A stretch of DNA of 10,302 nt, taken from assembly GCA_947454285.1 (NCBI GenBank), contig CANGJO010000028.1, positions 1 to 10,302 of the forward strand, read 5' to 3'. The notes beneath the pieces were generated by a model, which did not search any database, was not told the origin of the DNA, and saw nothing but the letters and a program-made list of their open reading frames with translations. This DNA comes from Microbacteriaceae bacterium. Its GTDB lineage: Bacteria; Actinomycetota; Actinomycetes; Actinomycetales; Microbacteriaceae. A program made the translations under genes and the position numbers. Below, one piece after another: positions 1 to 5,099 of this stretch; position 1 is the first letter of the stretch; every line of letters starts with the position of its first letter.

Positions 1-342
1 GACGAGATGGGTGTGGTCAACAGCAGTGAGCTAGTTGGCCTTCGCAATAAATCGGATGTGTTGGTGGCTGGGGTTCGCGTGGCCACTCAGACCCCACCAA
101 TGCGATCGGGCAAGCGAGTGGTGTTCATAACCCTTGATGATGGTCAGGGCTGTGCCGACGCCACCTTCTTCGATGAGGCCCAGGCCCGCTGCTCGCACAT
201 TCTGTTCAACACCAAGCTCGTGATTATCGGTGGTAAAACTAGGCGCACGGGCGTAAATGGGGTGTCAATCATGGCCGAGAACGCCTGGGATCTGAAGGAG
301 CTGTGGAATCAGTGGCTGCTGAACCACAAGGTGGCGGTTTAG
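1..342 (+). CDS. dnaE2: Error-prone DNA polymerase DnaE2-like, C-terminal end (partial)
   Basis: This is the 3' end of a gene that begins before the window: the frame is open from base 1, and the visible 113 codons end in TAG at 340-342. The protein resembles the C-terminal OB-fold of DnaE2, the alpha-subunit-like polymerase that works with ImuA/ImuB in damage-induced translesion synthesis. The recognisable stretch is VAGVRVATQTPPMRSGKRVV followed by FITLDDGQG and an ADATFF segment, the nucleic-acid-binding OB part near the end of the protein. The PHP and polymerase domains lie outside the window, so catalytic residues cannot be checked. A replicative DnaE1 C-terminus is the main alternative, but the TQTPP-R-GKRVVF pattern favours DnaE2. 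Its stop overlaps the stop of the convergent exporter gene by 4 bp, with no terminator between them. Confidence 0.8.
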   Translation, partial: DEMGVVNSSELVGLRNKSDVLVAGVRVATQTPPMRSGKRVVFITLDDGQGCADATFFDEAQARCSHILFNTKLVIIGGKTRRTGVNGVSIMAENAWDLKELWNQWLLNHKVAV

Positions 343-935
343 TGCAGGAACAGCACCGGCACCATTGACAGCACCAGCAAGATTGCCGAGGCGATGTTGA
401 ATACGCGACGCCGCACCGGATTACTTAGCCAGTCCTTCAGAACTTGCCCGGCGACCGCCCAAAGCAGCGCACCCGGATAGGTGAAAACCAAAAAGACCAG
501 GCAGATGAACGCGGTCACACCTAGGCCGGAACCAACCGGCACCATGGTGGCCATAAACGACCCGATAACCACCCACGCCTTTGGATTCACGAACTGGAAT
601 GTGGTGGCCTTCCAAAAGCCAATGTAGACGGCTTCGCCAGTATCGGATTTGTTAGTGCTCTTGATGATCAAGAAGGCCAGCCAAACAATGTAGGCAAAAC
701 CCACCCACTTGAGCACTTGGTAGAGCAGCGGCAGGGTCGTGAAGATGATTCCAAGCCCCAGCCCAAGCGCTGTCATCATTCCAATTAGGCCGGCCATGAT
801 GCCGTTTAGGTAGGGCACAGATTTTTTGAGGCCAAAGTTGGCGCCCGATGACAATAAGAAGGTGTTGTTTGGGCCCGGTGATACCGCGGTCACAAAGCTA
901 AATACGGCAACCGATGCCAGCAAACTCCAAGTCAT
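339..935 (-). CDS. LysE/RhtB-family amino-acid exporter
   Basis: A 198-residue integral membrane protein of the usual LysE/RhtB length (about 200 residues), expected to export amino acids or related metabolites across the cytoplasmic membrane. The family hallmark SPGPN is at residues 19-23, after a first hydrophobic helix (about 4-18). Further hydrophobic stretches lie at about 45-68, 75-92, 118-133, 138-163 and 178-197, giving about six segments. The FQFVNPKAW block (113-121) is also typical of the family. Start ATG at 933-935; no convincing Shine-Dalgarno sequence precedes it. It lies only 9 bp after the DUF1801 gene, so translation may depend on coupling to it. Substrate cannot be told from sequence. 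Its TAA stop overlaps the stop of the polymerase gene on the other strand. Confidence 0.88.
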   Translation of the reverse strand: MTWSLLASVAVFSFVTAVSPGPNNTFLLSSGANFGLKKSVPYLNGIMAGLIGMMTALGLGLGIIFTTLPLLYQVLKWVGFAYIVWLAFLIIKSTNKSDTGEAVYIGFWKATTFQFVNPKAWVVIGSFMATMVPVGSGLGVTAFICLVFLVFTYPGALLWAVAGQVLKDWLSNPVRRRVFNIASAILLVLSMVPVLFLH

Positions 936-944
936 TACTTGAGA

Positions 945-1292
945 CTACTTGAGTTCTTTGAGACGCGCCTTAATTAACTTGGTCAACAACCCCTTTGGCA
1001 GCGGCTTGTCTACATCAAATTGAAATGAGCTCTTCGAGGTGATGTAACCGGTAAGTTCCTTTTCAAGCGAAGCCATCACCTCTGGGCTCTGCGGTGAAAA
1101 GGTCAGGTGGTTCTTGAACGCGCAAAGACCAACCGCATACTTGCCATTGATTTTGAATTGCGGCGAATTCCAGGCAATTACTTGCTCAAATTTTGGCTCG
1201 ATTTCAAGAATTGTTTTGCGAACGGCCAGAAGAGTAGAACGCTTTGGCTCAGCCTGGGCATTGATGTACTTAGTTACATCTGCTTCCGACAT
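945..1292 (-). CDS. DUF1801 domain protein (YdhG-like)
   Basis: A 115-residue soluble protein that looks like the small DUF1801 family (YdhG/iron-chaperone-like fold). Matching features are an N-terminal helix with EPKR and a run LLAVRKTILEIEP (21-33), then the core IAWNSPQFKINGKYAVGLCAFKNHL split over 39-63, where family members typically have a short 'P-x-f/y-x-x-x-G' turn followed by a strand and FK-x-H. The C-terminal KPLPKGLLTKLIKARLKEL is also typical. No catalytic function is established for the family and I assign none. Start ATG at 1290-1292 has a clear Shine-Dalgarno AGGGA five bases upstream. The gene begins 21 bp after the sugar permease gene and ends 9 bp before the exporter gene, so it is probably the fourth gene of the sugar transporter transcript, although its role there is not obvious. 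Confidence 0.8.
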   Translation of the reverse strand: MSEADVTKYINAQAEPKRSTLLAVRKTILEIEPKFEQVIAWNSPQFKINGKYAVGLCAFKNHLTFSPQSPEVMASLEKELTGYITSKSSFQFDVDKPLPKGLLTKLIKARLKELK

Positions 1293-1313
1293 TGCGTTCC
1301 CTAACTTGTGAAA

Positions 1314-2150
1314 CTACTTAACAGCACCCGATGAAATACCCGAGATGAACTGACGCTGCAGAATCAAGTAGAACGCAATGATCGGAATAACTGCAAGCAA
1401 CAGGCCAGCCATGACTTGACCATACGCAGTTTCATACGAACCGTAGAACAGGTAAGTGGAAAGTGGCAGAGTCTGAGTCTCTGGGGTAAGCACAAGCACA
1501 GGCAGCAAGAAGTCGTTCCAAATCCAAAGCGCATTAATGATCGCAACAGTTGCTGTCACTGGCTTCAACATTGGGAAGATGATTCTCCAGAAAATTGTGA
1601 AGTCGCTAGCGCCATCAATCGCAGCAGCTTCATCAAGCTCCATAGGGATGTTAGAAATAAAGCCGTGGTAAAGGAATGTTGAAAGCGCAACACCAAAACC
1701 AATGTAGAAGAAAATCAACGCGCCCTGGTTGCTGATTTCTACGATTGGTGCAAACTGCGCCATAAACGGAATCATCAAAGCCTGGAATGGAACAATCATT
1801 GAAGAAACCAGAATCAAGAATGTGACCTTGGTGAACTTGTTCTTGTTGCGCTGTAGCAAGTAGGCAAGCATTGACGAAACGATAATCAAAGCGCTCACAC
1901 TCAAGACTGTGATGATCACCGAGTTAGTCAGCGACATTACAAATTTCATTTTTTCCAGCGCTTGACTGAAGTTATCCCAGCTGAATTCAGTTGGCCAAGA
2001 CAAAGGGTTGTCAACGATTTCGTACTTGGTCTTGAACGAGTTCAAGAACACAAGTGCAAAAGGAGAAACATAGGCTAGTGAAAGCACTAAACCAAGAACA
2101 AAAATTGCTGTGCGGCCAAGACGCGCACGGGATGCCATGCTCTTGCTCAT
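1314..2150 (-). CDS. Carbohydrate ABC transporter permease, MalG-like
   Basis: A 278-residue membrane subunit of a CUT1-type sugar importer. About six transmembrane helices are visible (about 14-36, 74-98, 109-130, 143-163, 196-218, 245-264). The cytoplasmic EAA loop that docks on the ATPase reads ELDEAAAIDGASDFTIFWRI (171-190) followed by IFPMLKP, matching the E-A-A-x-x-D-G-A pattern. Protein length and the C-terminal QRQFISGISSGAVK ending are normal for MalG-type partners. ATG at 2148-2150 overlaps the upstream permease stop by 4 bp (ATGA), which indicates translational coupling and supports this start over the Met at residue 5. It would pair with the MalF-like protein and the binding protein encoded upstream. 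The ATPase partner is not encoded nearby. The substrate is probably a mono- or oligosaccharide but cannot be specified. Confidence 0.92.
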   Translation of the reverse strand: MSKSMASRARLGRTAIFVLGLVLSLAYVSPFALVFLNSFKTKYEIVDNPLSWPTEFSWDNFSQALEKMKFVMSLTNSVIITVLSVSALIIVSSMLAYLLQRNKNKFTKVTFLILVSSMIVPFQALMIPFMAQFAPIVEISNQGALIFFYIGFGVALSTFLYHGFISNIPMELDEAAAIDGASDFTIFWRIIFPMLKPVTATVAIINALWIWNDFLLPVLVLTPETQTLPLSTYLFYGSYETAYGQVMAGLLLAVIPIIAFYLILQRQFISGISSGAVK

Positions 2151-3016
2151 CGCTGTACCTCCAAGCGCTTACTGATCGTGACTTGAATTAGTGAAGCCAC
2201 GGCGACTACCAAGAACATAATTACGGCCTTTGATTGGCCGGTTCCATAGTTACCAAAAGCAAATGCATCTTGAAAGATGTGCATAGAGATCAACTCTGTT
2301 GAGCGGTATGGACCACCACCGGTAAGTGCAAGGTTTACGTCGTAGGCCATAAAACCATTGCGAAGAGTCAAGAACAGCGAAATCGTAAACGCCGAAGCCA
2401 TGAGAGGCATCTTGACTGAAACTAGCGTGCGAAGCGCAGATGCTCCATCAATACGAGCTGCTTCAAGAACGTCTTGCTCGATGCTGACCAAGCCGGTGAT
2501 GTAGATGATCATCATGTAGCCCGACTGCTGCCATACGGTCACAATGATCAGCGCCCAAAAGGCTGTTCCAGTTTCGTTCAACCAGGAGTCTTGCATAAAC
2601 GGCCAGTTAAAGTTTGTGGCAATAGTGGTTAGTGCACTGTTAAAGATGAACTGCCAAATCACACCAAGAACCACACCACCGATGAGGTTAGGAATGAAAA
2701 AGAATGTTCTAAAAATATTAGAACTGCGAAGTTTTGCAGTAACAAGCAAAGCCAGACCGAACGCAACAATGTTGATCACAATGATCGAAACAATTACGAA
2801 TGCGCCTGTGAACTGAAGAGTTGTCCAGAAGTCTGCTGATTGAAATGACTTTATGTAGTTGTCAAAACCTACGAAGCCCTTGAATTGATATCCGTTCCAG
2901 TCTGTGAAGGTGTAGAAAACACCCTGAAGGAAAGGAAGCACTAAAACAACAAAGAAAGTAGCCAGGGGAAACAGGCCAAACATTAAGAATTTTTTGACCG
3001 CTCTTGCTGAAGGCAT
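2147..3016 (-). CDS. Carbohydrate ABC transporter permease, MalF-like
   Basis: A 289-residue permease of the CUT1 MalF/UgpA type. The first helix (about 12-33) is followed by FTDWNGYQFKGFVGFDNY, the extracytoplasmic segment characteristic of this subfamily (YnYxxxFVGLxNY-like). More helices lie at about 70-93, 103-125, 152-176, 205-222 and 262-280. The EAA loop is EQDVLEAARIDGASALRTLV (180-199) and the conserved LTGGGPYRSTE motif follows the fifth helix. It is a short MalF type, lacking the large periplasmic insertion of the E. coli protein, as is normal in Gram-positive bacteria. Start ATG at 3014-3016 has a strong ribosome site, AAGGGGAG, four bases upstream. It is separated from the binding-protein gene by 142 bp containing a 14-bp-stem hairpin, and overlaps the next permease gene by 4 bp. 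Confidence 0.92.
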   Translation of the reverse strand: MPSARAVKKFLMFGLFPLATFFVVLVLPFLQGVFYTFTDWNGYQFKGFVGFDNYIKSFQSADFWTTLQFTGAFVIVSIIVINIVAFGLALLVTAKLRSSNIFRTFFFIPNLIGGVVLGVIWQFIFNSALTTIATNFNWPFMQDSWLNETGTAFWALIIVTVWQQSGYMMIIYITGLVSIEQDVLEAARIDGASALRTLVSVKMPLMASAFTISLFLTLRNGFMAYDVNLALTGGGPYRSTELISMHIFQDAFAFGNYGTGQSKAVIMFLVVAVASLIQVTISKRLEVQR

Positions 3017-3080
3017 TTGACTCCCCTTCTGATACAGAAACCGAACTTTTCGCCGGTTTTTTAAATTTGGTGTTGAAACC

Positions 3081-3123
3081 CAAAGTCACCCTGGGCGAGT
3101 TACCCCGCACCAGGGTGACTTTG
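3081..3123 (-). terminator. Intercistronic hairpin between sugar-binding protein and permease genes
   Basis: A perfect 14-bp inverted repeat: arms at 3081-3094 and 3110-3123 (CAAAGTCACCCTGG and its complement) with a 15-base loop. It lies 36 bp after the binding-protein stop and 65 bp before the permease start. On the minus strand it is followed by GGTTTC rather than a long U run, so it is better read as an attenuating or mRNA 3'-end-protecting hairpin than a full terminator. Such elements between binding-protein and permease genes commonly allow the receptor to be made in excess. Confidence 0.7.
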
Positions 3124-3158
3124 ATTGATTCTAAGTGAATCTAGCTAGTAGCTAAAAA

Positions 3159-4502
3159 CTACTTGCTTTCTCCACGCCAGGTCTTTACAGAACCCTTCCA
3201 TGCTGCTTCGATTTCAGCTGCGTATGCTGCAGCGTTGATCTTGCCAGTGATGTACTTCTGGCTTGATGCACCGTATAGGTTCTGGCCACCTGCTGGGTAG
3301 TAGCTGTTGATCCACTCAAGGGTCTTACCAGCGTTTACGTAACCAGCGATTGCCTTAGCCATGAAGGTCTTAGGTGAAACCTTGAATCCCTTGTAAGCAG
3401 GGATGAAGTTCATTCCACCATCTTCAACTGCACCAGAAACGTGCTGCTGACCCTTAGGGGTAGTCATCAACCACTCTAGGAAGTTGATCGCACCAGCGCG
3501 CTCTTCTGGAGTTGACTGAACCTTGTCAACCATAAAGTATCCAGGAACACCAACTGAAATTGAGTCATTTCCGTATGCCTTAGCATCGGTGCTTAGAGGC
3601 AATGGCATGATGCCGAATGAGCCCTTAGGGTTTGCCTCTAGAAGTGAAGGCTCTGCCCAGTTACCCATGAACCAGAAACCAGCCTTGCCCTTTGCCAATG
3701 CAGAAACAGCAGCTGAGTACTCAACCTGGTCTGAAGTGATGTTTGGCTTAGGGAACTGGTTGTACTTCTTCATTAGGTCGTAAGTAGCAATGTAGTTCTT
3801 CCATACGGTGTCAGAAGAAAGCTTCTTGGTTCCGTCTGCAAGACCGTCAAGAACCTTCAAACGAGCTTCGTGAGTTGAACCTGCGTTGGTGAAGTAAAGG
3901 TTGTGCAAGTGAGCACCAAGTGACCACCAGATACCTGATAGACGAATCGCGCCAGTGCCTGAAGCCTTAACAGCCTTGAAAGCTGCTTCTAGGTCAGTGC
4001 GAGTCTTGATCTTTGATACGTCAACCTTTGCCTTGTCTAGAACAGCCTTGTTGTATAGAAGACCAAAAGCCTCAACGGTTGAAGGAACACCAGCAAGAAT
4101 GCCGCTGTACTTTGCACCTTCTAGAAGTGAGCTAGGAACAAGCTTTGCAAGCTTGGTGCCAGCCCAGTCCATTACACGGCCTGAAGCAGCCATGTTAGGG
4201 ATTTCCTGAAGGGTGTAAGTAATGGTTGGAGCCTTCTTGGCTGCATACATTGGGTCAACATTCTGCAAGAAAGTTAGCTTGCGGTCTGACTCAATGATGT
4301 TTACTGTGTAGCACTTCTGGCTAGCGTTGTAGTCAGCGACTGCTGACTTGAACTGGTCCTGGATCTCAATCTTGATGGTTCCAAGCATTGTGATCGGGGT
4401 CTTGGTGGTACATGCTGCTGCGTTAGCCGCAGGAGCTGTAACTGCAGTCATTGCCAGCGACGCCGCTAGGGCAATAGCTGCAAATTTTGTAGCTTTCTTC
4501 AT
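3159..4502 (-). CDS. Extracellular sugar-binding protein of ABC transporter (family 1 type)
   Basis: A 447-residue binding protein of the MalE/UgpB type, which captures sugar outside the membrane and delivers it to the two permeases encoded downstream. The signal peptide is MKKATK, then a hydrophobic run (about 7-22), then APAANAAA before Cys31. ANA-A fits signal peptidase I; AAAC is only a poor lipobox. The only other cysteine I can find is Cys64, so the pair may form a disulfide instead of Cys31 being lipidated. Typical family segments include a GAIRLSGIWW region, KGKAGFWFMGNWAEPSL (ligand-cleft strand), FGIMPLPLS and AINFLEWLMTTPKGQQ. Length is normal. Start ATG at 4500-4502 has the ribosome site AAAGGG ten bases upstream, and the preceding leader contains an operator-like site, a hairpin and a 7-codon ORF. 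Substrate is not determinable from sequence alone. Confidence 0.92.
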   Translation of the reverse strand: MKKATKFAAIALAASLAMTAVTAPAANAAACTTKTPITMLGTIKIEIQDQFKSAVADYNASQKCYTVNIIESDRKLTFLQNVDPMYAAKKAPTITYTLQEIPNMAASGRVMDWAGTKLAKLVPSSLLEGAKYSGILAGVPSTVEAFGLLYNKAVLDKAKVDVSKIKTRTDLEAAFKAVKASGTGAIRLSGIWWSLGAHLHNLYFTNAGSTHEARLKVLDGLADGTKKLSSDTVWKNYIATYDLMKKYNQFPKPNITSDQVEYSAAVSALAKGKAGFWFMGNWAEPSLLEANPKGSFGIMPLPLSTDAKAYGNDSISVGVPGYFMVDKVQSTPEERAGAINFLEWLMTTPKGQQHVSGAVEDGGMNFIPAYKGFKVSPKTFMAKAIAGYVNAGKTLEWINSYYPAGGQNLYGASSQKYITGKINAAAYAAEIEAAWKGSVKTWRGESK

Positions 4503-4522
4503 TCGAATGTATCCCTTTCCAT
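4499..4522 (-). CDS. Possible 7-codon leader ORF (MERDTFE)
   Basis: A tiny ORF, ATG at 4520-4522, encodes MERDTFE and stops with TGA at 4499-4501, overlapping the ATG of the sugar-binding protein gene as ATGA. It is preceded at six bases by GAGGTG, a stronger Shine-Dalgarno match than the one used by the main gene. That GAGGTG lies in the 3' arm of a hairpin. The peptide has no run of one amino acid, so it does not look like an attenuator peptide. Its role, if any, would be translational coupling. It may be a chance ORF. Confidence 0.3.
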   Translation of the reverse strand: MERDTFE

Positions 4523-4526
4523 GGAT

Positions 4527-4551
4527 AACACCTCACGGATTCGGAGGTGTT
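4527..4551 (-). promoter_or_regulatory. Leader hairpin that pairs with a Shine-Dalgarno sequence
   Basis: An 8-bp perfect stem, AACACCTC with GAGGTGTT, around a 9-base loop in the untranslated leader of the sugar-binding protein gene. On the mRNA the downstream arm contains GAGGTG, the best 16S-complementary sequence in the leader. The upstream CCTCC (minus 4547-4543) could instead pair with GGAGG at 4572-4568 near the predicted transcript start, which would open the hairpin. The stem is directly visible; any switching behaviour is inference. Confidence 0.5.
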
Positions 4552-4581
4552 TGATACAAAAATAGACCCTCCAGTCCGGAC

Positions 4582-4611
4582 AAACTACCAAATTTGATAA
4601 CGATTTGTAAA
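4582..4611 (-). promoter_or_regulatory. Predicted promoter of the sugar ABC operon
   Basis: Minus strand: TTTACA (-35, 4611-4606), 18-base spacer, TAGTTT (-10, 4587-4582, fits actinobacterial TANNNT). Transcription would start near 4575, giving a leader of about 70 bases. The -35 box is the right half of the operator-like palindrome at 4606-4619, so a bound repressor would block polymerase. Confidence 0.5.
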
Positions 4612-4619
4612 CGCTTACA
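4606..4619 (-). promoter_or_regulatory. LacI-family / cre-like operator
   Basis: TGTAAACGCTTACA on the plus strand is a near-perfect palindrome with a central CG. It fits the TGWAANCGNTNWCA pattern bound by CcpA and many LacI/GalR-family sugar repressors. It overlaps the predicted -35 box of the sugar-binding protein gene, so repression by a sugar-responsive LacI-family regulator encoded outside the window is the natural reading. Confidence 0.7.
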
Positions 4620-4679
4620 TTTGTGAGGACAAAGCCACGCCTGGGCTTGAGGGGCGCTAAGAAAGGTCTAATTAAAGGT

Positions 4680-4710
4680 AAAAACCCGGTTCTCGTGAGA
4701 AGAAACCGGG
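4680..4710 (-). terminator. Intrinsic terminator after tRNA-Arg
   Basis: On the minus strand the arm CCCGGT (4710-4705 side) pairs with ACCGGG (4690-4685 side). An inner TCTC/GAGA stem (4691-4694 with 4697-4700) extends it past a small bulge, and a UUUUU run at 4684-4680 follows immediately. It begins seven bases after the tRNA-Arg 3' end and probably ends the tRNA transcript, insulating the sugar operon promoter downstream. Confidence 0.82.
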
Positions 4711-4716
4711 CTTTCG

Positions 4717-4789
4717 TGCGCTTGGAGGGACTCGAACCCCCAACCTTCTGATCCGTAGTCAGATGCTCTATCCGTTGAGCTACAAACGC
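4717..4789 (-). tRNA. tRNA-Arg (anticodon ACG)
   Basis: A complete 73-base cloverleaf. The acceptor stem is GCGTTTG with CAAGCGC (one G-U pair), the D stem is GCTC/GAGC, and the anticodon stem TCTGA/TCAGA encloses loop CTACGGA with anticodon ACG (A34 normally edited to inosine, reading CGU, CGC and CGA). The variable loop is AGGTT and the T arm GGGGG-TTCGAGT-CCCTC. The discriminator is A. No CCA is encoded (next bases CGA), so it must be added by tRNA nucleotidyltransferase. It lies 157 bp after tRNA-Ser and is followed by a terminator. Confidence 0.96.
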
Positions 4790-4840
4790 GAGGAGGGTTA
4801 GATGAGAGCTAGCTCTCAATCTCACCCGACGAGCGTTTGT
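4782..4840 (-). repeat. 59-base imperfect inverted repeat spanning the tRNA-Arg 5' end
   Basis: Outer arms: ACAAACGC at 4782-4789 (the tRNA-Arg 5' acceptor strand plus T8) and GCGTTTGT at 4833-4840, 8 bp. A symmetric 5x5 loop follows, then GGGT/ACCC (4795-4798 with 4824-4827), AGA/TCT (4800-4802 with 4820-4822), and at the centre a perfect 16-bp palindrome TGAGAGCTAGCTCTCA (4803-4818). In the precursor RNA this would pair the leader with the 5' strand of the mature tRNA. The repeat is visible; a function is not established. Confidence 0.6.
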
Positions 4841-4858
4841 TGATTTCGTTAGAAATCA
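4841..4858 (-). repeat. Small stem-loop in the tRNA spacer
   Basis: TGATTTC and GAAATCA (7-bp arms, 4-base loop) directly abut the larger inverted repeat at 4782-4840, so the two could stack in the precursor of tRNA-Arg. No U run follows, so it is not a terminator. Confidence 0.5.
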
Positions 4859-4886
4859 CACAATCGCCTCGCTTTGGGCTGGTGCT

Positions 4887-4900
4887 GTTGCCTAGGCAAC
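4887..4900. repeat. 14-bp perfect palindrome between the tRNA genes
   Basis: GTTGCCTAGGCAAC is identical to its reverse complement. It sits just downstream of a predicted -10 box (4907-4912), at or near the expected transcription start for tRNA-Arg, so it could be an operator or a 5'-end hairpin. It has no adjacent U run. Confidence 0.5.
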
Positions 4901-4906
4901 TTCCCT

Positions 4907-4935
4907 ATCTTATCCGCTTTGCTACTGGCGGTCTA
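4907..4935 (-). promoter_or_regulatory. Predicted promoter of tRNA-Arg
   Basis: Minus strand TAGACC (-35, 4935-4930), 17-base spacer, TAAGAT (-10, 4912-4907). Both boxes match four or more positions of the housekeeping sigma consensus and the spacing is ideal. It would give a leader of about 110 bases before the tRNA, long for a tRNA and containing all three inverted repeats of the spacer. Confidence 0.45.
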
Positions 4936-4946
4936 GGGGTTGTTCG

Positions 4947-5040
4947 TGGCGGAGACGAGAGGATTTGAACCTCCGAAGGGCTTTAACACCCTTACCTCAT
5001 TAGCAGTGAGGCGCACTCGACCGGGCTATGCGACGTCTCC
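4947..5040 (-). tRNA. tRNA-Ser (anticodon GCT)
   Basis: A type II tRNA of 91 bases plus an encoded CCA (4949-4947). The acceptor stem is GGAGACG/CGTCTCC, and the D stem is GCA/TGC with a large loop containing the conserved GG. Anticodon stem CCTCA/TGAGG encloses loop CTGCTAA with anticodon GCT, reading AGC and AGU. The long variable arm has an AAGGG/CCCTT stem as serine tRNAs require, and the T arm is GGAGG-TTCAAAT-CCTCT. The discriminator is G, a serine identity element. It starts 59 bp after the peptide transporter operon. Confidence 0.96.
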
Positions 5041-5052
5041 ACGAACTTAGCC

Positions 5053-5099
5053 AGTTTAGCCGAATCGGGGCCCCAATTGAAACCCGATACCCCCACGCT
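5053..5099 (-). other. Short gap between peptide transporter ATPase gene and tRNA-Ser
   Basis: This gap holds a 6-bp inverted repeat ATCGGG/CCCGAT (5064-5069 with 5083-5088) enclosing a GGGGCCCC palindrome, and a possible -10 box TAAACT (minus, 5058-5053) 12 bases before tRNA-Ser, with no good -35 box. There is no U run, so no clear intrinsic terminator closes the peptide transporter operon; read-through into the tRNA genes is possible. Confidence 0.35.

Noticed and set aside
3038..3060. Plus-strand hairpin AAACCG/CGGTTT followed by a T run, terminator-like
   Set aside because: No plus-strand gene ends here; the stem is only 6 bp with a 10-base loop in an AT-rich spacer, so it is likely incidental.
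3142..3154. TAGCTAGTAGCTA repeat-like sequence after the binding-protein gene
   Set aside because: Too short and imperfect, in a small spacer; probably chance.
4717..4789. tRNA-Arg as an integration (attB) site
   Set aside because: No integrase gene, no second copy of the tRNA 3' end and no phage or island genes in the window.
4499..4825. 108-codon ORF on the minus strand across tRNA-Arg and the sugar operon promoter
   Set aside because: Its middle (VAQRIEHLTTDQKVGGSSPS) is the well-known false translation of a tRNA gene; it also crosses a terminator and promoter. Only its last 7 codons are considered, as a possible leader ORF.
5064..5088. Inverted repeat ATCGGG/CCCGAT as terminator of the peptide transporter operon
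   Set aside because: Short stem, 13-base loop and no U run on the minus strand; not called as a terminator.
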